A DNA stretch of 23,673 nt from a virus: the IMG/VR virus record IMGVR_UViG_3300008110_006703, positions 1 through 23,673 of that record. One strand, given 5' to 3'. The notes beneath the pieces were generated by a model, which made no database searches, had not been told where the DNA came from, and saw nothing but the letters and a program-made list of their open reading frames with translations. Numbering within the stretch: position 1 is the first letter of the stretch; each line of letters starts with the position of its first letter. Positions 7,429 to 15,160 of the stretch are shown piece by piece. Made by a program: the position numbers and the translations under genes.

Positions 7429-7899
7429 CTACTTTATATTATTGTATATTGTCTGCGGTGCAGAGTCAATATTCTCCAGGCGATTTTTTTCTATGTTGTA
7501 GACTCGCTGTCGAAGTTCGGTGGTGGAAAAACTGTGCTTGCGATCATTGAAGTAGAATTCAATGCCACGGTTTAGACATTCAGTCTTGCCAGTAAAATCT
7601 CGGCCCTGATATTCCACACCCAGGATGCGAATGTCTATGGGATAACTTAGAAAGATGTCGATGAGTTCTTTTTCTGTGCTGTACACTACAATCTCATCCA
7701 CATACTTGCAGGCATCGATCTGAACAAATCTTTCAAATACACTCTGTATGGGTTTGTTTTTTTCTTTGGGGCGATCAATGGTAGGATCGGTCTGCAGACC
7801 CACAATTAAATAATCGCATTGGCGTCGTGCTTCTTTGAGCATGGTGACATGACCTGCGTGAAACAGATCAAAGGTTGAACAAGTAAATCCTATTTTCAT
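7429..7899 (-). CDS. Cytidylyltransferase-like nucleotidyltransferase (TagD/RfaE-C type)
   Basis: A 156-aa protein of the HxGH nucleotidyltransferase superfamily. The N-terminus has the GFTCSTFDLFHAGH motif (H14-A-G-H17), and FSTTELRQR near residues 123-131 resembles the ISTT-type motif that binds the nucleotide. The family couples CTP or ATP to a phospho-sugar or phospho-alcohol, for instance glycerol-3-phosphate cytidylyltransferase. The substrate here is unknown. It follows the 2OG-oxygenase gene with an ATGA overlap and is the third gene of the gmd operon, so a role in making an activated sugar or alcohol for glycan decoration is plausible. Confidence 0.88.
   Translation of the reverse strand: MKIGFTCSTFDLFHAGHVTMLKEARRQCDYLIVGLQTDPTIDRPKEKNKPIQSVFERFVQIDACKYVDEIVVYSTEKELIDIFLSYPIDIRILGVEYQGRDFTGKTECLNRGIEFYFNDRKHSFSTTELRQRVYNIEKNRLENIDSAPQTIYNNIK
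7441..7469 (-). promoter_or_regulatory. sigma-70-type promoter for the queD-gp47-gp46 operon
   Basis: On the minus strand TTGACT (7464-7469) and TACAAT (7441-7446) are separated by 17 bp, each one mismatch from consensus. The -35 box lies in the last codons of the cytidylyltransferase-like gene and the -10 box is about 25 bp upstream of the queD start. Confidence 0.75.
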
Positions 7900-8534
7900 C
7901 GGAATAAAGGTCCATGTGCCCAGGTTACTAAACTATTCCGACGCCCACTACGCACCGGCGTTACTTCATGCAGTATAAAGCTAGGAAATACAACAATGGT
8001 TCCGCGCTGTGCTGGAGCCAGTACGGGTTGATCATGACCAATATGCATCAAAAGTTCACCACCCTGATATTCAGCAGGATCTGTGAGCTGCAGAGTCATG
8101 CTTAACTTACGACTGGTCATCTGGCTTTTGACGCCATAGGCAATATCAAAATGCGGAGCATAAAACTCAGCTCTGTCTTCGTTGTAGTTTGTAAACTGCA
8201 GGGGCTCATACATGTCAATGACGAATTTATACCATTCATCGTTGATGGTATGTATACAATCGTTTATTCTATCAAATACCCACTGAGTTTCTGGAGTTGG
8301 AAACAACCATGACAACGTACAGGTTCTGGTACTGTTGACAGCAGAACCATCGGCTATGCGCCCCTCATGCGCCTGCTTGGCCAGACCAATCTCTACAATT
8401 TTATCAAGCTCGGCGTCTGTAAAGCCGCTGGGCATACCAACAAAGGGTTGAAAGGTTTCTTCTCTGAGTTGTTGCATTGTACTATAGATCCATTTTGATT
8501 TAAATTTCTCGTCTAACTCTTGTAATGTCTGCAT
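7896..8534 (-). CDS. 2-oxoglutarate/Fe(II)-dependent oxygenase (prolyl-4-hydroxylase-like)
   Basis: A 212-aa protein with the facial triad HFD (H128, D130) and a distal [14 protein letters not shown] (H189, with R199 for the 2-oxoglutarate carboxylate). The GGELL and [10 protein letters not shown] strands around them are typical of P4H/PKHD-type dioxygenases. Such enzymes hydroxylate protein side chains or small molecules, and phage members are common but mostly unassigned. The first 35 bp overlap the end of gmd in another frame; no better start with a ribosome-binding site is visible. Neighbours suggest a carbohydrate or virion-protein substrate, but nothing in the sequence fixes it. Confidence 0.88.
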   Translation of the reverse strand: MQTLQELDEKFKSKWIYSTMQQLREETFQPFVGMPSGFTDAELDKIVEIGLAKQAHEGRIADGSAVNSTRTCTLSWLFPTPETQWVFDRINDCIHTINDEWYKFVIDMYEPLQFTNYNEDRAEFYAPHFDIAYGVKSQMTSRKLSMTLQLTDPAEYQGGELLMHIGHDQPVLAPAQRGTIVVFPSFILHEVTPVRSGRRNSLVTWAHGPLFR

Positions 8535-9528
8535 GAACCATGCCGCGGCAAAGCTCTTCGAGATTGGTATGACTTTCCCAACCTAATTTTTCTCGAGCCT
8601 TGCTGGGATCACCGATCAATAAATCTACTTCTGCGGGTCGATAAAACTGAGGATTGACTCGCACTAAAACTCGACCACTACCAACTTCATAGGCCAATTC
8701 ATCTTCGCCTTGACCAGCGAAGGCAACGTCGATGTCCGCAGCAGCAAATGCCATTTTGACAAAGTCACGCACAGTTTCGGTGCGGCCTGTGCTAAGAATA
8801 TAACTGTCGGCTGTGTCCTGCTGCATCATGCGCCACATGCCTTCGACGTAGTCTTTAGCGTGACCCCAGTCACGTTTGGCATTCATATTACCAAGTTCGA
8901 TGTGTGTCTGTACGTTGTGTTTGATGCGAGCCACACCGTCGGAAATTTTACGAGTTACAAATTCCTTGCCGCGCAGTTTGCTTTCATGATTAAACAGGAT
9001 ACCACTGCAGGCATAGAGATTGTAGCTCTCGCGATAGTTAACGGTCATCCAGTGTGCAAATAGCTTGGCTACACCATAAGGTGAGCGAGGATAGAACGGC
9101 GTGTTTTCAGTCTGTGGTACGGCCTGCACTTTACCGAACATTTCAGACGTGCTGGCCTGATAGTATCGAATTTCTGGATTGATCATGCGAATGGCTTCGA
9201 GGAAATGCAGCGGGCCAGTGGCATTGATTTCTGCGGTAGTCAAGGGCTGTTCAAAACTCAAACCAACAAAACTCTGTGCAGCTAGATTGTATATCTCCTG
9301 CGGCTCGGTCTGTTGAATAAGTCGCATGATGCTGCTAAAGTCAGTAAGGTCATAGCCCACCAATTCCAAACGCTCATGGTCCTTGATGCCGAGTTCTTCG
9401 ATGCGCCAAAAGTTCGGAGCGCTGGTGTGTCGATATGCTCCAAATACTTTATAGCCTTTTTCCAGCAAAAGTTCTGCAAGATAGGCTCCATCCTGACCAG
9501 TAATACCTGTGACGATAGCACGACGCAT
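8500..9528 (-). CDS. gmd: GDP-mannose 4,6-dehydratase
   Basis: A 342-aa short-chain dehydrogenase/reductase-type enzyme of full length for the family. It begins with the NADP-binding [16 protein letters not shown] stretch, has the catalytic STSEMFG and YGVAK (Tyr-x-x-x-Lys) motifs, the NHES/RGxEFVTRKI region typical of GMD, and the [14 protein letters not shown] segment. It converts GDP-mannose to GDP-4-keto-6-deoxymannose, the branch point to GDP-fucose, GDP-rhamnose and related sugars. GGAGG precedes the ATG and a perfect promoter lies just upstream. It is the first gene of a three-gene unit with an oxygenase and a nucleotidyltransferase. No GDP-fucose synthase is seen here, so the next step must be encoded elsewhere or by the host. 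Confidence 0.97.
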   Translation of the reverse strand: MRRAIVTGITGQDGAYLAELLLEKGYKVFGAYRHTSAPNFWRIEELGIKDHERLELVGYDLTDFSSIMRLIQQTEPQEIYNLAAQSFVGLSFEQPLTTAEINATGPLHFLEAIRMINPEIRYYQASTSEMFGKVQAVPQTENTPFYPRSPYGVAKLFAHWMTVNYRESYNLYACSGILFNHESKLRGKEFVTRKISDGVARIKHNVQTHIELGNMNAKRDWGHAKDYVEGMWRMMQQDTADSYILSTGRTETVRDFVKMAFAAADIDVAFAGQGEDELAYEVGSGRVLVRVNPQFYRPAEVDLLIGDPSKAREKLGWESHTNLEELCRGMVHADITRVRREI

Positions 9529-9553
9529 GTCATTCCTCCATGATTAAAATCTT

Positions 9554-9582
9554 ATTATAAATTAGCTGCGGTTATTTGTCAA
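9554..9582 (-). promoter_or_regulatory. Perfect sigma-70 consensus promoter for gmd
   Basis: On the minus strand TTGACA (9577-9582) and TATAAT (9554-9559) are exactly 17 bp apart. The -35 box overlaps the final codons of the glycosyltransferase gene and the -10 is about 25 bp before the gmd ATG. It starts a new transcript inside a run of co-oriented genes. Confidence 0.9.
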
Positions 9583-10645
9583 TGAAGCTGCGAATGTCTT
9601 TGAACATTTTATCGCCGCTGAAGAAGGTAGATTGAATTCGATCCAATTGAGTTTCGAGATGAATGCGATAGCTTTCGTAGTTCTCAACAAAGTCAATGAT
9701 CTGATTGGCCAGAGCCGGTTTATACAAAGCAAAATTACTATAAAAATCTTCGTTCACAGCATATTTAAATGGTGCTTGATAAATTTCACGATAACTTAAT
9801 TTATCGGGCACTATGGGCAGACATCCTGCACTCATGGATTCGAAAGTACCGATGCCGAGATTTTCATGTCTATTAGCTGAGAAGATAACCTTGCAGGATT
9901 TTAAAAATTCATAGTATTGTTCTTTGCTAAAATTCTGTTCCTGAGTTTTAATAAATTCAATCTCAGGATGCGTGCGCTGAACCTCTTCTCGCAGCTCATC
10001 AAAGATCCACGGAGCCTTGTCGTTATTCAAACGATGTGGGAATACAACAATGTCTTTCTTTGGTTGCTTATTTCTAAGATTTTTAATCCACTCCAGGGGA
10101 TATACACCGGGACTATAACACTTAGATGTCTGACCAATGTCCAGAGTCTTGATGAATAAATTCTTATTGTGTTCAGATCCAAAGAAGTTCTGATCCAAGG
10201 CATGAAACATGCTGCGTTCTAAGTCACGAGCCCAGGCTTTATTCTCAATGGTTGATCCAAGAATATCAGTTGGGTCATACCAACCTGCATGCCAAATACC
10301 GCCCATGTATACTTTGATGCCAGTTAGTTCACTCATATACTTAACAAAGTGTACTGTCTGATTCCAGGCATCGGTAAAAAAGAAGTAGTCGCCTTTCTTT
10401 ACCGTACCATCACCAAACATTTTGGCAATTTTTGTTGCCTGACTTGCTTTATATTCGCAGGTACCGGCAAAATTAAAAAATGCACCCGCAGTAGGAGCGT
10501 CATAACCTTCGGCTTCACCGCTGATATTCTGCACAGTAAAAATATCGCCGAGATGTTTCTCAGCGATCTGCGGAAAATATCGCTGCCATTGCTTGGTATA
10601 ACGATTATCCAGGGGCTCAATGTCTACAATATAAAGTGTTCTCAT
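9572..10645 (-). CDS. Glycosyltransferase (GT-B, GT4-like C-terminus)
   Basis: A 357-aa protein. The C-terminal half has a GT-B donor-site pattern: VVFPHRLNNDKAP as the start of the second Rossmann domain, then SANRHENLGIGTFESMSAGC, an E-x(n)-E-like loop in which GIGTFE contacts the nucleotide sugar in related enzymes. The N-terminal half carries aromatic-rich acceptor-domain segments and no signal peptide or membrane span. Donor and acceptor are unknown; with gmd and the ManC-type cupin nearby, a GDP-linked sugar is a reasonable guess, and a virion protein, modified base or surface glycan could be the acceptor. It ends the folE operon and overlaps its upstream neighbour by ATGA. Confidence 0.82.
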   Translation of the reverse strand: MRTLYIVDIEPLDNRYTKQWQRYFPQIAEKHLGDIFTVQNISGEAEGYDAPTAGAFFNFAGTCEYKASQATKIAKMFGDGTVKKGDYFFFTDAWNQTVHFVKYMSELTGIKVYMGGIWHAGWYDPTDILGSTIENKAWARDLERSMFHALDQNFFGSEHNKNLFIKTLDIGQTSKCYSPGVYPLEWIKNLRNKQPKKDIVVFPHRLNNDKAPWIFDELREEVQRTHPEIEFIKTQEQNFSKEQYYEFLKSCKVIFSANRHENLGIGTFESMSAGCLPIVPDKLSYREIYQAPFKYAVNEDFYSNFALYKPALANQIIDFVENYESYRIHLETQLDRIQSTFFSGDKMFKDIRSFIDK

Positions 10646-10863
10646 ATAAAGTCGTAGGTCTTTTCAAAAATTTCTTTATCACAGATGTAAAGTTCGCCAT
10701 CAATGCCCCTCATTAGATAATCACCGGCCTTGCCTTGTTTGTAATTACCTTCCAGGGTATTGACTCGAAACTCTTCGTCAATACGTTTAGCATGTACAAC
10801 AATGGGTCTTTTCATACAGCCACCCATGTCTGCCACTTGTTCAAATGTATCAAATGTTTTCAT
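10642..10863 (-). CDS. Small phage protein with GDYLMRG...GELYIC motif, function unknown
   Basis: A 73-aa protein with a KRPIVVHAKRID strand and a GDYLMRGIDGELYICDKEIFEKTY C-terminal half. The pattern GDY-x2-x-G-x2-GE-x-Y-x4-x-F-x2-TY is one I recognise from many short phage proteins of unknown role. It is coupled by ATGA overlaps to the cupin fusion upstream and the glycosyltransferase downstream. No catalytic residues are evident. Confidence 0.75.
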   Translation of the reverse strand: MKTFDTFEQVADMGGCMKRPIVVHAKRIDEEFRVNTLEGNYKQGKAGDYLMRGIDGELYICDKEIFEKTYDFI

Positions 10864-11630
10864 TTTCTCTCAATATCTTCTTCAACGCAGTGTTCACCGT
10901 ATTGGATCTCAATCATCTTCAAAGGCTCGGTGCCTTCATTACATAATTGATGCCATTCGTTTTTAGAAATGTGCACATATTCATGCGTATTATATACGCC
11001 CTTGAGCTCGATGTCAGTAGATTTTTCATCTAATGTCATGACAGTAGCCGTACCTTCGGCAACAAACCAATGTTCCGATCTTTGTTGATGCTTCTGCATG
11101 CTCAGCGATTTACCGGGTTCCACAGTAAGTTCTTTGACTTTGGTTTGTTCACCTACATTATGGATAACTCGATAATAGCCCCAGGGACGTTCAGTCTTAG
11201 GTGCTTTCCATTCTTCTAAAATCCAGCTACTGCTATTGGCTTTATTTTCTCCACCCACACCAAATTCAAATCTTAGATTGTCGTCCTGATAGTCCATTTC
11301 TGGAATATTGGCAGCAGTACGATCGCCGCCATTGGCAAAAATCAACTCTGCACTGGGCCACATTAAACGACATTTATGAATGCAGTCCTTGCTGTTGTTG
11401 GCATCGTCATTGAAACTCATGACATGATCAACAACCTTTAGTCCTTGAATAATTTTACTGCGTTCCAACCAAGACATAAAAGGCCGACCCTTTTTGCGGA
11501 TCAGCCAGGCATCGGAATTGATACCAACAACTAACTTGGTGCCTAGACGAGCCGCGGCCTGAAAATATTGTACATGGCCGCTGTGCAGAGGATCAAAGCC
11601 TCCGGTAACAATGACGATCTTTTCTGTCAT
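10860..11630 (-). CDS. Fusion of HxGH nucleotidyltransferase and ManC/PMI-type II cupin
   Basis: A 256-aa two-domain protein. Residues 1-140 are a cytidylyl/adenylyltransferase-type domain with VTGGFDPLHSGH (HSGH at 16-19), as in the C-terminal domain of HldE. Residues 145-256 are a mannose-6-phosphate isomerase type II cupin like the ManC C-terminus: TERPWGYY, VKELTVEPGKSLSMQKH and RSEHWFVAEGTA, with H181 and H187 as likely metal ligands, ending in IEIQYGE. Each domain would serve sugar-nucleotide synthesis (isomerising fructose-6-P and activating a sugar phosphate), but this pairing is unusual; ManC normally carries a mannose-1-phosphate guanylyltransferase. I chose ATG 11630 because it makes an ATGA overlap with the QueD-like gene; a GTG at 11639 is the alternative. 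Confidence 0.85.
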   Translation of the reverse strand: MTEKIVIVTGGFDPLHSGHVQYFQAAARLGTKLVVGINSDAWLIRKKGRPFMSWLERSKIIQGLKVVDHVMSFNDDANNSKDCIHKCRLMWPSAELIFANGGDRTAANIPEMDYQDDNLRFEFGVGGENKANSSSWILEEWKAPKTERPWGYYRVIHNVGEQTKVKELTVEPGKSLSMQKHQQRSEHWFVAEGTATVMTLDEKSTDIELKGVYNTHEYVHISKNEWHQLCNEGTEPLKMIEIQYGEHCVEEDIERK

Positions 11631-11995
11631 GGGTTCCACTCCAATATAGCACCATTTTCCCCATCCTCAAATACCTGCACTGTCATGGCGCGGCCTGGAT
11701 AGCGATCGGCAATGGTAAAGATTAGTTTTTCTGCAATCATTTCACAACTCTGATAGTCGAGCTGCAGACCACCCGATTGTTCTGAATACAATGATTCAAT
11801 CCACCGTTTGAATTGGATGAATTCGATATCGCGGTCATTGTGCGTGACGCTGATGCGCACCCTGAAATGAAACATATGGCGATGAGGATAGCCAAGAAAC
11901 GATACGTCGGCAAGGTTAGGATCCTCCAGAGCAGCAGGATATTTGTGTATCCCTTCGCGTTGAAATGTTACTTCGATGTGTCTTGTAATCATCAT
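11627..11995 (-). CDS. Divergent QueD/PTPS-like protein next to the transglycosylase
   Basis: A 122-aa protein. FLGYPHRHMFHFRV supplies several histidines at the place of the PTPS zinc site, followed by an IEFIQFKRWIESLY helix matching the family's DF-xx-LK helix, then SCEMIAE (compare GCEKFAE in the other QueD of this phage) and a final VQVFEDGENGA strand like the family's V-x-V-x-E. It is shorter than typical QueD and lacks the upstream cysteine position. It is sandwiched by ATGA overlaps between the transglycosylase and the cupin fusion, so it is probably a dedicated partner in deazaguanine chemistry. Whether it is a second 6-carboxytetrahydropterin synthase or has a new reaction, such as acting on CDG, cannot be told here. 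Confidence 0.7.
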   Translation of the reverse strand: MMITRHIEVTFQREGIHKYPAALEDPNLADVSFLGYPHRHMFHFRVRISVTHNDRDIEFIQFKRWIESLYSEQSGGLQLDYQSCEMIAEKLIFTIADRYPGRAMTVQVFEDGENGAILEWNP

Positions 11996-13242
11996 GCAAA
12001 CAATCCTTCCAATGTGCTGGGTTCAGTATATTCTAATACTGGTTGAGTGTCCATGTAGGGTCCGACATGGCGAAGCCAGTGATCAAAGTCCGCCGTTGTC
12101 TGTACTGAGTATAAGGCATCAAAGGCATTCCTGTCAAGCCCTTTGGCAAACTTCATCACCTCTTTTTTACATTTGCTGACGCGATCAACTTGTTCGATAA
12201 AATTTTTGATGCAGCTAGACACATACACAACATAGGTCTGTAGACTGTTATCAATCGAACCATGTTTGGCTTCATAGGTTTTACTGCTGATGTTCAGACA
12301 TTCATAGAAGGTGTCGACATCCAATTCATAGAACGGATAATTGCGTTTGATGTCTTCCAGCACAATGCGATAGCTATCGTCAAAGGCTCGAGTAAAGGTG
12401 AACGTAGTATCGTTCATGTAGTATCGACCCTGAGTAACTCCGCTGGTGTGCGTGGTTGAGTCATAGCTCATTTCTACATCTTGATATACTCCGTTCTGCA
12501 TCATGATGATCTGCGGCAACATGCGATATACTGATCCCACACCCAGCAGATGCAGATGTCGACTTTCTAACTCTATGGGAAGCTGTGAATAGTAAAAGGC
12601 TCGTTTGATGTCTTCTAGACTGCCTTTGCCCAGAGCCGCAGCTCCCATGGCTATGCCGCCGATTTTTTTAACATGGTCAGGCGTAAGTTCATCTACAATA
12701 TACTCCACCCATTTCATATAGCTGTCATAGTCATTGCCCTGAGCAATCAACATGGGTCGAGCGCCGCTGCCTTTCTCTTGAAAGGCATCTATTTGTCGGC
12801 GAAGATTTCTTCCGGTTTCCCTGGCACATCGTTCAAGATCGCTGCGATCAAAACGTCGATTGCTAAGATCAAGTCGTTCGCTGCGTCCGCTATTTAAAGT
12901 GCGCACAGGTATAACATCAAAGCACATGGCAATAGTAGAATTTTTGGCCTGGCTGGCATAAACTTCTTCTTTGAGTTGATCAGTGATGGTTTTACCCAAG
13001 GTGATCATCTGCAGGCCACCGCTGTCGGCATGGATACTATGCACATGCGGTCTATAGTGTTCGCCCATCCATTCGCCGATGCGCTTTTCCACAAAGGCAT
13101 TGTACAACAAACTTACGCGATGATTGTTGGTGTTATTCAAGGCACCAAAAGTACGACAGAACCAATCCATGTTCTGTGGACTTAGGCTCTCAAGATACAT
13201 CAATTTAAAGTAACTACTGCCGCTGGCAACGTATTCAAACAT
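11992..13242 (-). CDS. Guanine transglycosylase of the TGT/DpdA type (probable DNA 7-deazaguanine insertion)
   Basis: A 416-aa TIM-barrel transglycosylase. Signatures in order are HADSGGLQM (D73-S74-G75-G76), KIGGIAMGAAALG near 193-205 (the GGLAxG-type substrate loop) and HLLGVGS at 231-237, with SYDSTTHTSG near 259-268 offering D261 as the likely nucleophile. The CxCxxC zinc cluster of bacterial tRNA-guanine transglycosylases is absent, as in phage and genomic-island DpdA proteins, which insert preQ0 or related bases into DNA instead of tRNA. It sits in one operon with folE, MazG and a QueD-like gene and near queE and queD. DNA as substrate and protection from restriction are inferences from the known DpdA system. 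A tRNA-directed role cannot be excluded. Confidence 0.85.
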   Translation of the reverse strand: MFEYVASGSSYFKLMYLESLSPQNMDWFCRTFGALNNTNNHRVSLLYNAFVEKRIGEWMGEHYRPHVHSIHADSGGLQMITLGKTITDQLKEEVYASQAKNSTIAMCFDVIPVRTLNSGRSERLDLSNRRFDRSDLERCARETGRNLRRQIDAFQEKGSGARPMLIAQGNDYDSYMKWVEYIVDELTPDHVKKIGGIAMGAAALGKGSLEDIKRAFYYSQLPIELESRHLHLLGVGSVYRMLPQIIMMQNGVYQDVEMSYDSTTHTSGVTQGRYYMNDTTFTFTRAFDDSYRIVLEDIKRNYPFYELDVDTFYECLNISSKTYEAKHGSIDNSLQTYVVYVSSCIKNFIEQVDRVSKCKKEVMKFAKGLDRNAFDALYSVQTTADFDHWLRHVGPYMDTQPVLEYTEPSTLEGLFA

Positions 13243-13243
13243 A

Positions 13244-13747
13244 TCAACTTCCCAGTATTTTCATTAGGTGCTTGGTTTGTGTAAGGGCGTCATCTAGAGC
13301 ATTATGATATACTCCTTCGCGTTTGTCAATGGGAATATTGACAATGTTCTTCATGGTGCGATAGCAACGATCCTCCCAGGGTAACCAGGGGCGTTTTCTA
13401 TCCAGAACAAAGTAGGCATTTTCCATGATGACATTGTCAAAACCTGCGCCATTGCCCCAGGTGGGTAAGCTCTTTGCTCCATACCAGGCTTCAAAGTTGG
13501 TCAGTGCTTCTTCCAGGGGAAGATTGTCCTTGAGCAAAGCAGCGCGAGCCTCCTTGCTCTGCTTTTGCCACCACTCTAAAGTAGACTTCTCGAAATGCAG
13601 ACCAGCGGCCCGGCAGGTTACGGGATCAATGGTGCAGTAAAACGTATCAATGATCTGATCATCTTCAAATTTTACTGCTCCAATGCTGGCAATAGCAGCA
13701 GTTGGTCTGGTGCTATAGGTTTCCAGGTCAATCATTACGTTTATCAT
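13244..13747 (-). CDS. DnaQ-like 3'-5' exonuclease (DEDDh fold)
   Basis: A 167-aa RNase H-like exonuclease. Exo I is MIDLET (D7, E9), Exo II lies around GFDNVIMEN (D104), and Exo III is YHNALDDA (H148, D152 or D153), the DEDDh arrangement. An ASIGAVKF strand follows Exo I as in exodeoxyribonuclease VIII/Rv2179c-like phage proteins. The preferred start is ATG 13747, which overlaps the upstream stop as ATGA; an upstream TTG at 13759 is less likely. It lies directly before the transglycosylase and could work in nucleic-acid turnover linked to modification, or as a general phage exonuclease. Confidence 0.9.
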   Translation of the reverse strand: MINVMIDLETYSTRPTAAIASIGAVKFEDDQIIDTFYCTIDPVTCRAAGLHFEKSTLEWWQKQSKEARAALLKDNLPLEEALTNFEAWYGAKSLPTWGNGAGFDNVIMENAYFVLDRKRPWLPWEDRCYRTMKNIVNIPIDKREGVYHNALDDALTQTKHLMKILGS

Positions 13748-13947
13748 ATCCAGCGCCAATAGATAGGATGATCTTTGTCCTCAGGCAATTCGCGATGCGC
13801 AATTATTCCATTCTGTAGCCAGATACTGAGCAACATTTCAACACTGCTGCCATGACGCTTGGCATGCTGTCTGGCCATCTTGGGAATGCCATACCACTTG
13901 GCCAGTACCTTGTCCCAGCGTCGTTCTACTCGTTGTTTCTTTTTCAT
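13744..13947 (-). CDS. Small basic protein, function unknown
   Basis: A 67-aa protein starting MKKKQRVERRW and containing WYGIPKMARQHAKRHGSS, ending PIYWRWI. I chose ATG 13947, preceded by AGGAGG with 5 nt spacing and overlapping the MazG-like stop (ATGA); an open frame to TTG 13974 exists but lacks such a signal. It is rich in lysine, arginine and tryptophan, which would fit nucleic-acid binding, but no known motif is visible. Confidence 0.65.
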   Translation of the reverse strand: MKKKQRVERRWDKVLAKWYGIPKMARQHAKRHGSSVEMLLSIWLQNGIIAHRELPEDKDHPIYWRWI

Positions 13948-14219
13948 GCTGCCTCCTTGAAGATATTGCTCCAACGTTCCAATTTACTGTACTTAGTTCT
14001 AGTGGCCTGACGCACAAATTCAGGATCTATGAGTTTATGTGCCTGTAGTAATTCAATCATGCACAGCAGATCACCAACTTCTTCTTCCAGACGTTCGCGA
14101 TTGGTCTTACCATTATAGGCTTCATCCAGGCCAAATCTTAAAATTTTGCTGATGACCTGACTTACCTCAGCACATTCTTCCTGCGTGATTAACAGGACTT
14201 CTTGTTGTTGATTGTTCAT
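13944..14219 (-). CDS. MazG-like nucleotide pyrophosphohydrolase
   Basis: A 91-aa all-helical protein with the metal-binding pattern of MazG/dUTPase-like all-alpha NTP pyrophosphohydrolases: ITQEECAEVSQVISKI (E14, E15, E18) in the first helix and RLEEEVGDLLCMIELL (E46, E47, D50) in the third. It would hydrolyse a nucleoside triphosphate to the monophosphate and pyrophosphate. It overlaps folE by ATGA. Phage MazG proteins have been linked to altering nucleotide pools; next to folE and a transglycosylase it could also clean up a noncanonical or unmodified nucleotide, which is speculation. Confidence 0.87.
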   Translation of the reverse strand: MNNQQQEVLLITQEECAEVSQVISKILRFGLDEAYNGKTNRERLEEEVGDLLCMIELLQAHKLIDPEFVRQATRTKYSKLERWSNIFKEAA

Positions 14220-14944
14220 TTCATTTTAGCAACGATGTCGTAAAATTCTTTCTTCAGGCTCTTGTCGCTTTGGAACACACCACGCATGATCGCAGTAGTC
14301 ATGTCGCTCTCATGCTCCTTGACACCGCGATGAGTCATGCAGTGGTGCTCGGCCTGAACTAGCACTGCCACGCCTTCGGCTTGAGTTTCGGCTTCTATGG
14401 CGTCGGCAATCTGTACTGTCATTTCTTCTTGAATCTGAGGACGGCTGGCAATCCAATCCGCGATGCGATTGAACTTACTAAGTCCAATGACGTTTTTTCC
14501 AGGATAGACTCCGATATAGGCACGCCCCACAATATTTTGGAAGTGATGAGCACAGGTACTACGTATTGAGATGGGTCCTGTGACGTATAGTTGGTCATAT
14601 TCAGTTACATTAGGAAAGGCTGTTACTTTGGGAGGATTTTTATAGCGGCCGCCAAAGGTTTCATGAACAAACATCTTGGCCACTCGACGTGCTGTGTCTT
14701 GTGTATTATGATCATTATCAGTGTCGATGATTAAACTATTTAGCACACCTTGAAATTGGCAGGCTACTTCGTCTACCAGACGTTCAACTTCTTCTTCACT
14801 TTCAATAAAGTCACTGATGTTGTCATTGCTGAAATATCTAGCACCCTGCTGACGAATTCGGTTGCGAATAACATTGCTGATGCTGGTGTGTATCATTGGC
14901 AAATCATCACCGTCATTGCTTTCATAAGCCTTATTATATACCAT
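14216..14944 (-). CDS. folE: GTP cyclohydrolase I
   Basis: A 242-aa enzyme that converts GTP to dihydroneopterin triphosphate, the entry step for folate and 7-deazaguanine synthesis. The catalytic zinc ligands are visible: STCAHHF (C131, H134) and AEHHCMTHRG (C202), with the GLSKFNRIADW segment between them. Compared with a minimal FolE core it has an N-terminal extension of about 50 residues of unknown role. It heads the long operon that carries the transglycosylase and has its own strong promoter with GGAG before the ATG. Its position argues that the product feeds QueD and QueE rather than folate. Confidence 0.96.
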   Translation of the reverse strand: MVYNKAYESNDGDDLPMIHTSISNVIRNRIRQQGARYFSNDNISDFIESEEEVERLVDEVACQFQGVLNSLIIDTDNDHNTQDTARRVAKMFVHETFGGRYKNPPKVTAFPNVTEYDQLYVTGPISIRSTCAHHFQNIVGRAYIGVYPGKNVIGLSKFNRIADWIASRPQIQEEMTVQIADAIEAETQAEGVAVLVQAEHHCMTHRGVKEHESDMTTAIMRGVFQSDKSLKKEFYDIVAKMK

Positions 14945-14968
14945 AATTACTCCTTGTATAAAAATCTC

Positions 14969-14997
14969 AGTATAGTTTATTTAGTGTCATCTGTCAA
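14969..14997 (-). promoter_or_regulatory. sigma-70-type promoter for the folE-transglycosylase operon
   Basis: On the minus strand TTGACA (14992-14997) and TATACT (14969-14974) are separated by 17 bp. The -35 box is inside the last codons of the AbrB-like gene and the -10 is about 25 bp before folE. It probably transcribes nine genes down to the glycosyltransferase. Confidence 0.85.
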
Positions 14998-15159
14998 TAT
15001 ATCTTGTTTCTTTAATGACCAGGTACCGTCTTTGTTGTCAATCCATTCTACGACGTCGCCTTCTTTCCAGCCAACGGTTTGCAGTATTTCATCGGTAAAA
15101 GGCAGCACCAGATCACCCGTCTCAGGATCTTCTTCTAGTGTTATGGTCCAGCTTTGCAT
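14977..15159 (-). CDS. Small AbrB/SpoVT-like protein
   Basis: A 60-aa protein: MQSWTITLEEDPETGDLVLP, then ILQTVGWKEGDVVEW and DNKDGTWSLKK. The strand-turn-helix order with 'GW-x-EGD' in the middle looks like a half swapped-hairpin AbrB/MazE domain, and such short phage proteins are common. It follows queE after a single base and precedes the folE promoter. DNA binding or assembly with a partner is possible; nothing fixes its role. Confidence 0.72.
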   Translation of the reverse strand: MQSWTITLEEDPETGDLVLPFTDEILQTVGWKEGDVVEWIDNKDGTWSLKKQDILTDDTK

Positions 15160-15160
15160 G

